From Globodera rostochiensis (Eukaryota; Nematoda; Chromadorea; Rhabditida; Heteroderidae): a stretch of DNA of 64,000 nt. Each line of letters opens with the position of its first letter. Within the stretch, counting starts at the first letter, position 1. Position numbers and translations under genes: made by a program. The notes under the pieces are model-generated. The model saw only the letters and a list, made by a program, of their open reading frames with translations, ran no database searches and had not been told where the DNA came from. Shown one piece after another: positions 49,846 to 63,844 of this stretch. The stretch covers positions 775,796-839,795 of the forward strand of contig JAEVLN010000020.1 in assembly GCA_018350325.1 (NCBI GenBank), given 5' to 3'.

Positions 49846-52512
49846 ATGCGCTGCTGAAAAGGTGCCCAGAGAAGAGCAAATCAACGAGCTTCGCAAAGCC
49901 CTGGAACGTCTGGAAAACGGGATTGTGCCGTCTTTGAGCTCGCTTCAGGACGAAGCCGTTCGGGAAGGCATTCCTTTACAGCCGACAGAAGAACAACAGC
50001 ATCAACTGGTGCTGGCCAACCAAATTGTCCAAAGCTTAAAGGTGGGTGGTGTACTTTTATTTCTTTATGATAATTCATTCATTCATTTGTCAAGACTGAT
50101 CTCGACAAGAGAGTGGCCGAGAATGAGCGGGCGAGCGCGGTCATCAACGAGATACGCGTGCTAAGAAGCCTTGTGGAAGGCATGGTTGTTGAACAAACTG
50201 CGGAAGAGGCGAGTCTGCAGCTGAATTTGGAGTCGGTGTCACAGCAACAGAAGGAGGTCGAAGAAGCAGCCAAAACATTGGGTGAACAGCTCGGCAAGGT
50301 TGCGGCCAAATCGCAAGAAATCAGCAGCAACAGTTTGCACCCTGAAGAGCAAGCACTGATGAAGGAAAGCGAAGAGGAGGCCAGCAGGAAGATGGAAAGG
50401 CTGAACTCCCTCAACACGGTGCTTCAACAACAGATTGAACTGCTCCGTGCCTGGGCCCGCGACAAGGACAGCCTCGAGTTGCGCACATCCTCGCTCATTG
50501 ACGATTTTAAGAGGGTGGAGGAGAGGCGTCCGCAAGGACAGGTCACTGCAGCTGCAGCAGAACAAGAGCTGGCAAAGTTGGATGCTTTGAAGAGCGGAGT
50601 TGGCGAGGCCAGGGACGAGATGAAGCGAATGCAATGTTGGCTTGTCCAAAAGCTGCCAAAGTGTGGGAGGGCGCAGATCGAACTGCAGCTTCAGCCGGTC
50701 GAAGACAGCTTAGTGCAGCTGAACACCGACCTAGGCGGCACAATGCAGCAGCTGAACAAGTGTGTTGAGTTTGAACACAGTTTGTTGGAGGAGCGCACCG
50801 CACTACTCAATGCTCTGGACCATCTGAATGTGCAAGTGCAACTCGCTCGTGCAATTGAAGACCCACACGACCAGAGCAGCGAGATGGACAGGCTCCAGAA
50901 CGAACTGGAGCACATTGAGCAGCAAATGCGCAATCTGGAGAACAAGTCCGTGGACCCGACACAGACAACAAGCCAAATAGCACATAGTGTCAATATCACG
51001 ATGACAAGCATTGCAGATGCTCGCCATCAGTTGGAGGTGACTAAGAAGCTTCATTAGTTTTTATTCTGAATTCAATTTAAAAAAGTGCAACAATAATCCA
51101 TTTCAGGCACGCATTGCACAGAAGGCCAGGGATGAACATCTCCGTGAGCAGACTGCCCGGTTCAACGAGTGTTTGGTGGCGTTGGTTAGGCAGGCACACG
51201 AGAAGCTGGACGAGCCAGCTGCAATGCCACAGTCCTATGAGCAACTGTGCAATGGGCTGGACGAACCGATTGAACATGCCGAACAATTTGTCACCGAAAA
51301 TGCAGCCGCAGTTGGCGAACAGGCGGCCACGCTGATCAGCTCCAACATTGCGGAGGCAAAGGAAGTGCGAGGGCGGCTAGAGCAGCGATGGCAACATTGG
51401 CTCCAGTTTGTCCGACAACGGGAGCTGGGCACAGCACAACTGGACAAGGCACGAGTTGCCATCGAGTTGGCCGAGCAGAAGGCCTGTCGAAGTCTGCCCG
51501 ACGCCGAGTCGGACTACGAAAACCTAATGGTAGGTGGTTGAGTTGCTTCGTTTCAAAAGGGTTTGGAGTGCAAACTCCGATCTTGATCAGTCTGATCCAG
51601 CCCGGATGTTGACCATGACTGGCCGAACAGTTGTTGGATCAGATAGATCATGCTCAGCGTGGAAACGCTGGTTCAGCAACACATGCACTTCTCTTTTTAT
51701 GCCCTGAATTGCAGGAAGCGCAGAGCTCGCTCACTTCATTGAATGGCACCATCGACCAACTTCAGCAGTTGGCTGACAAGCTTGATCCACTGGCGATGGC
51801 GTATGCGGAAGTGCGATTCCTCGATGTGGACTTCGAGCAACTGGAGAAGCATTATGGAGATGTGCTTGGCCAAATGCTCAACGAAATTGAGCATGAAAGG
51901 GCTTTGATGGCACAAATTGAGCGGACTGATCGGGAAACTGACGATCTGGCGGCACAACTCCCATCGATGGAAATCAATCTGAAGGCGTTGCAGCATGTCC
52001 AACAGACGACCATCCCTACCCTGGAGGCAAACATCGTCGTGCTGGAACAACAGAGTCAGCAACAGAAGGCGCTCAGGAAGTACGTGCTACGCTCCACTGC
52101 TGATCCCTCTCCGGATGGACTCGCACAACGCGTAGAACAGAGCAAAACTCAGGCACAGGAAGCGGCACAACAACTGGTGGACAGATCAGTTGCCCGAATT
52201 CGGACTGTGCTGGTGCAAAGTCCTGCTGCTTCCGAACAGCTTCCCTCTGATCAACGGATTGATGAATGCGCGAAAGAGCTGGAGGACATACCGCTTGAAC
52301 ATCCACTCAACAACGAACTCCGACAGCAATTGGAGCAGTTGAGAGGGAAAGTGAAGCGAAGAGATGCGATCCAATCGCAGATTGATGAGCGCTTGACAAC
52401 CATTGGCAAGGAATTGGAAGGGTTCAGCGACCAGTTTGACAGCACAAAAATGCCGTCCAAAAGGGAGGATAAAAGGCCGAAGAAAAAGGGCAAAAGAGCT
52501 GCCGCCGACTCC

Positions 52513-52553
<41 letters not shown>

Positions 52554-55220
52554 ATGCGCTGCTGAAAAGGTGCCCAGAGAAGAGCAAATCAACGAGCTTC
52601 GCAAAGCCCTGGAACGTCTGGAAAACGGGATTGTGCCGTCTTTGAGCTCGCTTCAGGACGAAGCCGTTCGGGAAGGCATTCCTTTACAGCCGACAGAAGA
52701 ACAACAGCATCAACTGGTGCTGGCAAACCAAATTGTCCAAAGCTTAAAGGTGGGTGGTGTACTTTTATTTCTTTATGATAATTCATTCATTCATTTGTCA
52801 AGACTGATCTCGACAAGAGAGTGGCCGAGAATGAGCGGGCGAGCGCGGTCATCAACGAGATACGCGTGCTAAGAAGCCTTGTGGAAGGCATGGTTGTTGA
52901 ACAAACTGCGGAAGAGGCGAGTCTGCAGCTGAATTTGGAGTCGGTGTCACAGCAACAGAAGGAGGTCGAAGAAGCAGCCAAAACATTGGGTGAACAGCTC
53001 GGCAAGGTTGCGGCCAAATCGCAAGAAATCAGCAGCAACAGTTTGCACCCTGAAGAGCAAGCACTGATGAAGGAAAGCGAAGAGGAGGCCAGCAGGAAGA
53101 TGGAAAGGCTGAACTCCCTCAACACGGTGCTTCAACAACAGATTGAACTGCTCCGTGCCTGGGCCCGCGACAAGGACAGCCTCGAGTTGCGCACATCCTC
53201 GCTCATTGACGATTTTAAGAGGGTGGAGGAGAGGCGTCCGCAAGGACAGGTCACTGCAGCTGCAGCAGAACAAGAGCTGGCAAAGTTGGATGCTTTGAAG
53301 AGCGGAGTTGGCGAGGCCAGGGACGAGATGAAGCGAATGCAATGTTGGCTTGTCCAAAAGCTGCCAAAGTGTGGGAGGGCGCAGATCGAACTGCAGCTTC
53401 AGCCGGTCGAAGACAGCTTAGTGCAGCTGAACACCGACCTAGGCGGCACAATGCAGCAGCTGAACAAGTGTGTTGAGTTTGAACACAGTTTGTTGGAGGA
53501 GCGCACCGCACTACTCAATGCTCTGGACCATCTGAATGTGCAAGTGCAACTCGCTCGTGCAATTGAAGACCCACACGACCAGAGCAGCGAGATGGACAGG
53601 CTCCAGAACGAACTGGAGCACATTGAGCAGCAAATGCGCAATCTGGAGAACAAGTCCGTGGACCCGACACAGACAACAAGCCAAATAGCACATAGTGTCA
53701 ATATCACGATGACAAGCATTGCAGATGCTCGCCATCAGTTGGAGGTGACTAAGAAGCTTCATTAGTTTTTATTCTGAATTCAATTTAAAAAAGTGCAACA
53801 ATAATCCATTTCAGGCACGCATTGCACAGAAGGCCAGGGATGAACATCTCCGTGAGCAGACTGCCCGGTTCAACGAGTGTTTGGTGGCGTTGGTTAGGCA
53901 GGCACACGAGAAGCTGGACGAGCCAGCTGCAATGCCACAGTCCTATGAGCAACTGTGCAATGGGCTGGACGAACCGATTGAACATGCCGAACAATTTGTC
54001 ACCGAAAATGCAGCCGCAGTTGGCGAACAGGCGGCCACGCTGATCAGCTCCAACATTGCGGAGGCAAAGGAAGTGCGAGGGCGGCTAGAGCAGCGATGGC
54101 AACATTGGCTCCAGTTTGTCCGACAACGGGAGCTGGGCACAGCACAACTGGACAAGGCACGAGTTGCCATCGAGTTGGCCGAGCAGAAGGCCTGTCGAAG
54201 TCTGCCCGACGCCGAGTCGGACTACGAAAACCTAATGGTAGGTGGTTGAGTTGCTTCGTTTCAAAAGGGTTTGGAGTGCAAACTCCGATCTTGATCAGTC
54301 TGATCCAGCCCGGATGTTGACCATGACTGGCCGAACAGTTGTTGGATCAGATAGATCATGCTCAGCGTGGAAACGCTGGTTCAGCAACACATGCACTTCT
54401 CTTTTTATGCCCTGAATTGCAGGAAGCGCAGAGCTCGCTCACTTCATTGAATGGCACCATCGACCAACTTCAGCAGTTGGCTGACAAGCTTGATCCACTG
54501 GCGATGGCGTATGCGGAAGTGCGATTCCTCGATGTGGACTTCGAGCAACTGGAGAAGCATTATGGAGATGTGCTTGGCCAAATGCTCAACGAAATTGAGC
54601 ATGAAAGGGCTTTGATGGCACAAATTGAGCGGACTGATCGGGAAACTGACGAGCTGGCGGCACAACTCCCATCGATGGAAATCAATCTGAAGGCTTTGCA
54701 GCATGTCCAACAGACGACCATCCCTACCCTGGAGGCAAACATCGTCGTGCTGGAACAACAGAGTCAGCAACAGAAGGCGCTCAGGAAGTACGTGCTACGC
54801 TCCACTGCTGATCCCTCTCCGGATGGACTCGCACAACGCGTAGAACAGAGCAAAACTCAGGCACAGGAAGCGGCACAACAACTGGTGGACAGATCAGTTG
54901 CCCGAATTCGGACTGTGCTGGTGCAAAGTCCTGCTGCTTCCGAACAGCTTCCCTCTGATCAACGGATTGATGAATGCGCGAAAGAGCTGGAGGACATACC
55001 GCTTGAACATCCACTCAACAACGAACTCCGACAGCAATTGGAGCAGTTGAGAGGGAAAGTGAAGCGAAGAGATGCGATCCAATCGCAGATTGATGAGCGC
55101 TTGACAACCATTGGCAAGGAATTGGAAGGGTTCAGCGACCAGTTTGACAGCACAAAAATGCCGTCCAAAAGGGAGGATAAAAGGCCGAAGAAAAAGGGCA
55201 AAAGAGCTGCCGCCGACTCC

Positions 55221-55255
<35 letters not shown>

Positions 55256-58200
55256 ATGCGCTGCTGAAAAGGTGCCCAGAGAAGAGCAAATCAACGAGCT
55301 TCGCAAAGCCCTGGAACGTCTGGAAAACGGGATTGTGCCGTCTTTGAGCTCGCTTCAGGACGAAGCCGTTCGGGAAGGCATTCCTTTACAGCCGACAGAA
55401 GAACAACAGCATCAACTGGTGCTGGCAAACCAAATTGTCCAAAGCTTAAAGGTGGGTGGTGTACTTTTATTTCTTTATGATAATTCATTCATTCATTTGT
55501 CAAGACTGATCTCGACAAGAGAGTGGCCGAGAATGAGCGGGCGAGCGCGGTCATCAACGAGATACGCGTGCTAAGAAGCCTTGTGGAAGGCATGGTTGTT
55601 GAACAAACTGCGGAAGAGGCGAGTCTGCAGCTGAATTTGGAGTCGGTGTCACAGCAACAGAAGGAGGTCGAAGAAGCAGCCAAAACATTGGGTGAACAGC
55701 TCGGCAAGGTTGCGGCCAAATCGCAAGAAATCAGCAGCAACAGTTTGCACCCTGAAGAGCAAGCACTGATGAAGGAAAGCGAAGAGGAGGCCAGCAGGAA
55801 GATGGAAAGGCTGAACTCCCTCAACACGGTGCTTCAACAACAGATTGAACTGCTCCGTGCCTGGGCCCGCGACAAGGACAGCCTCGAGTTGCGCACATCC
55901 TCGCTCATTGACGATTTTAAGAGGGTGGAGGAGAGGCGTCCGCAAGGACAGGTCACTGCAGCTGCAGCAGAACAAGAGCTGGCAAAGTTGGATGCTTTGA
56001 AGAGCGGAGTTGGCGAGGCCAGGGACGAGATGAAGCGAATGCAATGTTGGCTTGTCCAAAAGCTGCCAAAGTGTGGGAGGGCGCAGATCGAACTGCAGCT
56101 TCAGCCGGTCGAAGACAGCTTAGTGCAGCTGAACACCGACCTAGGCGGCACAATGCAGCAGCTGAACAAGTGTGTTGAGTTTGAACACAGTTTGTTGGAG
56201 GAGCGCACCGCACTACTCAATGCTCTGGACCATCTGAATGTGCAAGTGCAACTCGCTCGTGCAATTGAAGACCCACACGACCAGAGCAGCGAGATGGACA
56301 GGCTCCAGAACGAACTGGAGCACATTGAGCAGCAAATGCGCAATCTGGAGAACAAGTCCGTGGACCCGACACAGACAACAAGCCAAATAGCACATAGTGT
56401 CAATATCACGATGACAAGCATTGCAGATGCTCGCCATCAGTTGGAGGTGACTAAGAAGCTTCATTAGTTTTTATTCTGAATTCAATTTAAAAAAGTGCAA
56501 CAATAATCCATTTCAGGCACGCATTGCACAGAAGGCCAGGGATGAACATCTCCGTGAGCAGACTGCCCGGTTCAACGAGTGTTTGGTGGCGTTGGTTAGG
56601 CAGGCACACGAGAAGCTGGACGAGCCAGCTGCAATGCCACAGTCCTATGAGCAACTGTGCAATGGGCTGGACGAACCGATTGAACATGCCGAACAATTTG
56701 TCACCGAAAATGCAGCCGCAGTTGGCGAACAGGCGGCCACGCTGATCAGCTCCAACATTGCGGAGGCAAAGGAAGTGCGAGGGCGGCTAGAGCAGCGATG
56801 GCAACATTGGCTCCAGTTTGTCCGACAACGGGAGCTGGGCACAGCACAACTGGACAAGGCACGAGTTGCCATCGAGTTGGCCGAGCAGAAGGCCTGTCGA
56901 AGTCTGCCCGACGCCGAGTCGGACTACGAAAACCTAATGGTAGGTGGTTGAGTTGCTTCGTTTCAAAAGGGTTTGGAGTGCAAACTCCGATCTTGATCAG
57001 TCTGATCCAGCCCGGATGTTGACCATGACTGGCCGAACAGTTGTTGGATCAGATAGATCATGCTCAGCGTGGAAACGCTGGTTCAGCAACACATGCACTT
57101 CTCTTTTTATGCCCTGAATTGCAGGAAGCGCAGAGCTCGCTCACTTCATTGAATGGCACCATCGACCAACTTCAGCAGTTGGCTGACAAGCTTGATCCAC
57201 TGGCGATGGCGTATGCGGAAGTGCGATTCCTCGATGTGGACTTCGAGCAACTGGAGAAGCATTATGGAGATGTGCTTGGCCAAATGCTCAACGAAATTGA
57301 GCATGAAAGGGCTTTGATGGCACAAATTGAGCGGACTGATCGGGAAACTGACGATCTGGCGGCACAACTCCCATCGATGGAAATCAATCTGAAGGCGTTG
57401 CAGCATGTCCAACAGACGACCATCCCTACCTTGGAGGCAAACATCGTCGTGCTGGAACAACAGAGTCAGCAACAGAAGGCGCTCAGGAAGTACGTGCTAC
57501 GCTCCACTGCTGATCCCTCTCCGGATGGACTCGCACAACGCGTAGAACAGAGCAAAACTCAGGCACAGGAAGCGGCACAACAACTGGTGGACAGATCAGT
57601 TGCCCGAATTCGGACTGTGCTGGTGCAAAGTCCTGCTGCTTCCGAACAGCTTCCCTCTGATCAACGGATTGATGAATGCGCGAAAGAGCTGGAGGACATA
57701 CCGCTTGAACATCCACTCAACAACGAACTCCGACAGCAATTGGAGCAGTTGAGAGGGAAAGTGAAGCGAAGAGATGCGATCCAATCGCAGATTGATGAGC
57801 GCTTGACAACCATTGGCAAGGAATTGGAAGGGTTCAGCGACCAGTTTGACAGCACAAAAATGCCGTCCAAAAGGGAGGATAAAAGGCCGAAGAAAAAGGG
57901 CAAAAGAGCTGCCGCCGACTCCGAGCAGCAGCAGCAGCAGCAGAAATGCGCTGCTGAAAAGGTGCCCAGAGAAGAGCAAATCAACGAGCTTCGCAAAGCC
58001 CTGGAACGTCTGGAAAACGGGATTGTGCCGTCTTTGAGCTCGCTTCAGGACGAAGCCGTTCGGGAAGGCATTCCTTTACAGCCGACAGAAGAACAACAGC
58101 ATCAACTGGTGCTGGCAAACCAAATTGTCCAAAGCTTAAAGGTGGGTGGTGTACTTTTATTTCTTTATGATAATTCATTCATTCATTTGTCAAGACTGAT

Positions 58201-59919
58201 CTCGACAAGAGAGTGGCCGAGAATGAGCGGGCGAGCGCGGTCATCAACGAGATACGCGTGCTAAGAAGCCTTGTGGAAGGCATGGTTGTTGAACAAACTG
58301 CGGAAGAGGCGAGTCTGCAGCTGAATTTGGAGTCGGTGTCACAGCAACAGAAGGAGGTCGAAGAAGCAGCCAAAACGTTGGGTGAACAGCTCGGCAAGGT
58401 TGCGGCCAAATCGCAAGAAATCAGCAGCAACAGTTTGCACCCTGAAGAGCAAGCACTGATGAAGGAAAGCGAAGAGGAGGCCAGCAGGAAGATGGAAAGG
58501 CTGAACTCCCTCAACACGGTGCTTCAACAACAGATTGAACTGCTCCGTGCCTGGGCCCGCGACAAGGACAGCCTCGAGTTGCGCACATCCTCGCTCATTG
58601 ACGATTTTAAGAGGGTGGAGGAGAGGCGTCCGCAAGGACAGGTCACTGCAGCTGCAGCAGAACAAGAGCTGGCAAAGTTGGATGCTTTGAAGAGCGGAGT
58701 TGGCGAGGCCAGGGACGAGATGAAGCGAATGCAATGTTGGCTTGTCCAAAAGCTGCCAAAGTGTGGGAGGGCGCAGATCGAACTGCAGCTTCAGCCGGTC
58801 GAAGACAGCTTAGTGCAGCTGAACACCGACCTAGGCGGCACAATGCAGCAGCTGAACAAGTGTGTTGAGTTTGAACACAGTTTGTTGGAGGAGCGCACCG
58901 ATCTGAGCGAAGGACCGTCGACGCAGCGGCAAATGTCGGAGGAACCCCAGTACGACGTGGACGCGGCGGCTGAAATACTTTCAGCCATTTATGCGGGGCG
59001 AGAGCCACGAGAAGTGATCAGAGAGCACGGGCTGGACAAGTTGGAGCTGGACCTCGACGACGATTACGGCGACGGGGAGACGGAAGGTGGGCTAATGACA
59101 AAAGCAATCAGACAAATCAATTGTCCCTTCGCCCCCCCCCCCCATTTGCAATTTGGGGAAACAATTATTTAAATCCAGAAAAAGAGAAAAAAATTTGTGA
59201 TTTATGGTAAAAGTTGAAATATTATTTTGAATGCCTAACAGGAAATGCATTAAAAACAATGAAAATATTTCCATTTTTACCCAAAAGTGATAAGATTGAA
59301 ACTTCTTGATCAATCAACTTCATATTTCTCGAACGAAAGTGCGATTGGGGCGTGTGGAATTGAGACGACAATAAATGTATGAACAGCGATGATTTTGAGT
59401 CGATTGAGGGGACAAAACAAAATGTCCCCCTCCCCCCCCTCTTTTCATTCACCGATTTAGCGGGTAAAAGAAATCATCGCCTTTCGTCGCTGTTGGGAGT
59501 TGCGATCAAATGGAGTTTAATGCCGCTGTTTCTACAGATCGTTTGGAAGCCGAGTCGAGCCTTCAACCCCCACGCCCATCGGCGTCCTCTGGCATGGATT
59601 CCTCCACATCGCCCGTTCCCGAAGACCCAAAACACGCGGAGGAACAGCACAGCCAGCAGAAGGCAATGGCACAGCGACAACACTCTCGCTGGAGGCGAGT
59701 GCTCCGCACAGCGTTGCCACTTCAGGTCCTTCGATTGGACTTCCCGGGTCAAATTATTTATTAATCCGCATTTTCTTCCAGGCAATGCTCGTCCTTCTTT
59801 TGGGTGCCGCTTGTTTGGTGCCACATTGTGACGACGAATATTGCTGCCATCTGCTGAACAACTTCGCCCGCAGTTTTGACACTCAGTTGGACTTCATCAA
59901 CGGGCCGCCACCCTTTTAA
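30971..59919 (+). CDS. anc-1: ANC-1, giant nesprin (CH-CH, coiled-coil repeats, KASH)
   Basis: Giant nesprins anchor nuclei and other organelles: N-terminal calponin-homology (CH) domains bind actin and the C-terminal KASH domain spans the outer nuclear membrane and binds SUN proteins. Exon 30971-31112 (KERLLQLLLANDDEH) joins in phase (CG+A) to 31560, leading into CH1. CH1 continues at 31709 and 31962, and CH2 lies at 32222-32820. Exons to 43,030 encode coiled-coil, spectrin-like sequence (for example 33340, 34146, 35398, 35700, 37697, 38037, 39314, 40368, 40704, 41930, 42661). From 43,034 to 58,900 the coding sequence runs through six near-identical units. Unique exons (MSEEPQYDVDAAAEILSAIY) follow, and the KASH exon ends INGPPPF with the stop at 59917-59919. 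C. elegans ANC-1 has the same plan with 903-residue repeats. The first coding exon is uncertain, as are some mid-gene exon limits (36.0-37.7 kb, 38.7-40.3 kb). Confidence 0.93.
31560..32820 (+). other. anc-1: ANC-1 tandem CH (actin-binding) domains
   Basis: CH1: QKRTFTNWINLRLEE (31613-31657), then HSSSGRVNDLFVDMRDGILL (31709) and CHLLEVLTGEVL; exon 31962-32148 has ALKCLRGNGLHLLSNNVTDL and WLGLVWQIILHFQ, matching the nesprin/spectrin CH1 end. A Ser/Gly-rich linker follows (SSPSTSNGG, 32320). CH2: VERQLIRWINEEVI (32380), LRINDLDRSWCDGRLFSALV (32500-32555), then LLDPRDLSTSEYVPDKRSIV (32783-32842) and AYISQFARLPQRQ. Motif order is colinear with human nesprin CH1-CH2. Confidence 0.93.
36046..36292 (+). 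repeat. Four-copy 61-65 bp minisatellite inside an ANC-1 open frame
   Basis: AGCATTTTTTGATC recurs at 36061, 36126, 36189 and 36250 (steps 65, 63, 61), each followed by CCCCCGAAGGCATTCCCTTT and a G run of 8-10. Unit lengths differ, so successive copies are read in different frames (GIPFHR versus KAFPFIVK), yet the frame 35702-36469 stays open across all four. Coiled-coil coding sits on both sides (LDELGRMLSTASGDLRRL; KTMEKLRQQRHSLQRKIDSL). It may be translated, or be a small unrecognised intron. Confidence 0.9.
36664..37072 (+). repeat. Polypyrimidine (CT-rich) tract in an ANC-1 intron
   Basis: About 400 bp of nearly pure C/T on the plus strand. It starts with a perfect (CT)n stretch (36676-36725), then diverged CTCTCTTTCC-type units, including two near-copies of a ~105-bp block around 36765-36850 and 36900-36975. 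It lies in an intron of about 1.2 kb between exons ending near 36447 and starting at 37697. Confidence 0.9.
39633..39832. repeat. Cluster of long poly-C and poly-G tracts in an ANC-1 intron
   Basis: Seven or more runs of 7-14 G or C, several abutting in opposite sense (CCCCC-GGGGGGGG). They can pair as inverted repeats. The flanking coding segments are near 39314-39590 and 39855-39970. Confidence 0.85.
41755..41868 (+). repeat. 42-bp (14-residue) tandem repeat in the ANC-1 coding sequence
   Basis: TCAACAACAATTCCG recurs at 41755, 41797 and 41839, giving STTIPVEKASSSNL, STTIPIEKASSSNL and STTIPIEKAT. The period is a multiple of three, so the frame is kept. Confidence 0.9.
43034..45726 (+). 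repeat. anc-1: ANC-1 large repeat, copy 1 (CAG x7)
   Basis: Unit of 2693 bp. Exon A runs to 43423 (REQTARFNECLVALVRQAHE to SDYENLM), intron 43424-43608 (or to 43524), exon B to 44628 (EAQSSLTSLNGTIDQLQQL to NQIVQSLK) with a Gln tract at 44410-44430, intron 44629-44681, exon C 44682-45623 (TDLDKRVAENERASAV to RHQLE), intron 45624-45693, then the start of the next exon A (ARIAQKARDEH). All introns are phase 0. The left junction is mid-exon: copy 1 is preceded by a unique sequence (RTWNDEAASKKDQ). Copy 1 has GAG (Glu) at 43837-43839, and ACC (Thr) at 44086 where the other copies have GCC (Ala). Confidence 0.98.
45727..48425 (+). repeat. anc-1: ANC-1 large repeat, copy 2 (CAG x9)
   Basis: 2699 bp; same exon-intron plan as copy 1 with nine CAG codons at 47103-47129. 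Differences seen: GAT (Asp) instead of GAG near 46530, and a private T in CGGTTTCAC near 47523. Confidence 0.98.
48426..51139 (+). repeat. anc-1: ANC-1 large repeat, copy 3 (CAG x14)
   Basis: 2714 bp, the longest unit, with fourteen CAG codons at 49802-49843. It has Asp in ETDDLA, a private C in CTGGCCAACC near 50017, and ACATTGG instead of ACGTTGG near 50276 (shared with copies 4 and 5). Confidence 0.98.
51140..53847 (+). repeat. anc-1: ANC-1 large repeat, copy 4 (CAG x12)
   Basis: 2708 bp with twelve CAG codons at 52516-52551. Asp in ETDDLA, and the ACATTGG variant near 52984 shared with copies 3 and 5. Confidence 0.98.
53848..56549 (+). repeat. anc-1: ANC-1 large repeat, copy 5 (CAG x10)
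   Basis: 2702 bp with ten CAG codons at 55224-55253. It has Glu in ETDELA (shared only with copy 1), a private T in AAGGCTTTGCAG near 54695, and the ACATTGG variant near 55686. Confidence 0.98.
56550..58900 (+). repeat. anc-1: ANC-1 large repeat, copy 6 (CAG x6), truncated
   Basis: Six CAG codons at 57926-57943. Identity stops at 58900 inside exon C (LLEERT), where unique coding sequence takes over (DLSEGPSTQRQMSEEPQ), so about 87% of a unit is present. It has Asp in ETDDLA, ACGTTGG as in copies 1-2, and a private T in CTACCTTGGAG near 57432. Confidence 0.98.
59541..59919 (+). other. anc-1: ANC-1 C-terminal exons with KASH domain
   Basis: After CAG at 59538-ff, an exon encodes a Ser/Pro-rich segment (SASSGMDSSTSPVPEDPK), then RWRRVLRTALPLQ. 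An intron ends at CTTCCAG (59781), and the last exon gives the membrane helix AMLVLLLGAACLVPH, CDDEYCCHLLNNFARSFD, and the terminus INGPPPF. KASH domains end in a short lumenal tail with a PPPX motif that inserts in the SUN-domain pocket; this one fits. Confidence 0.93.
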
Positions 59920-61161
59920 CAAACCTCCCCCTCAAATTGAATCAACAAATTCTCACAACATTTGCCATTTTCTCAAAGTTTATCCATTAATCCCAGCCTT
60001 TTGATCTGTAAGCATACCCATAAAACCTCTCATATTTTGTGGCTTTTCAGCCCGTTTCGAGAAATAACGGTTTTGAATTTTTATATATGGGCGGACTTTC
60101 CCATGGAATTGGATAAAATTCCTTAATATGAGGGACTTTTTGTGAGTATTACAGGCCATAAAGAATGACAATGAGCTCCTTTTCATAGCATACTTATTTT
60201 TTATTATTAATTTGTTGACTTTGGTTTGCACGAGTTCCCGAGTAATTTTTGTTTGTTTGCATTTCATAATTTGAATGTCTTTTCGAATTCGACCATTTTG
60301 AATTATTATCAATTCGTTGCATTCTATTGATTTATAGAACTTTTACAGAATGATGATTATGGTTGCATTTTGATCAATTTTCGATCGACACTGCATAAAT
60401 TGAAGCAATTATTGGCATAAATTCAATAAGAACGATTTTTCAGGTTTAACCTTTTTCTGCGCATCAAAAATAGTATTTTCTCCGAAAATTTTTTGAATTA
60501 GAGCGGTTTAAAACTCGTTATGTACATATGTCAAATAAATCTTTTTTTTTTGTTTGAGATGTAAAATATATTTTTATAAATTACCTAAGCAGAAGGCCAC
60601 AAAACCTTTTCCAATTTTATATTTTGGTGAAAAATCTGACTTTTTCTTTTACGATTAACAATAATACTTGGCGCCGGTCGTTTTCCGCTCGTTAGAAACC
60701 TATTAAATTGACTAGTTTTGAGTATTTCATAGGCTGTGGGTAACTGATTCCCCATTGAAAGTGACTCCAGCAGGGCTCTTTTTTCGGATTCATTCTCAGC
60801 TCGACGAGATGAATCGATTGATCGATCCCATTCCCGTACATAGAAGGCAGAAATTCTAAAAAAAAACAATGCTCAGAAAAAAACATTTCTTTAAAAAAGA
60901 ACATTTGCGTACTTTATTTGCTTATTGGTCCTTACCAACAAATTATATGTGGATTTTTTGCATTACAGAAACGAATTGCCACGTATTGATGAAACCCAAC
61001 AACTTCACATTCCGCATTTGCTGTCGCCTTCCCTTTCTCCGCTTTCTTCCAATCGCAAAAGTAAATAGAACAGAGCAACGACCAACTAACTCTAATTCCT
61101 TTCCCCTCATCTCCCAACATCAGCCCACTTAATCGCGATCACAACGTGAAGGCGAACACAG
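59920..61161. other. Intergenic region between ANC-1 and GMPPA
   Basis: AT-rich. A minus-strand frame at 60869-60585 (YVREWDRSIDSSRRAENESE) follows a strong TTTTTTTTAG acceptor, but joining it to the only open upstream segment creates a stop codon at the junction. No gene is called. Confidence 0.4.

Positions 61162-63844
<2,683 letters not shown>

Noticed and set aside
43129..58749. Many antisense ORFs (for example Cys-, Leu- or Ser-rich tracts) repeated in every ANC-1 unit
   Set aside because: They are antisense or shifted-frame shadows of the coding repeats; poly-Cys, poly-Leu and poly-Ser arise from the CAG tracts.
60585..60869. Minus-strand exon candidate (WDRSIDSSRRAENESE) after a strong TTTTTTTTAG
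   Set aside because: The only open upstream segment (ending IIC at GTAAGG near 60947) joins with a TG+A stop at the junction, and no family match is recognised.
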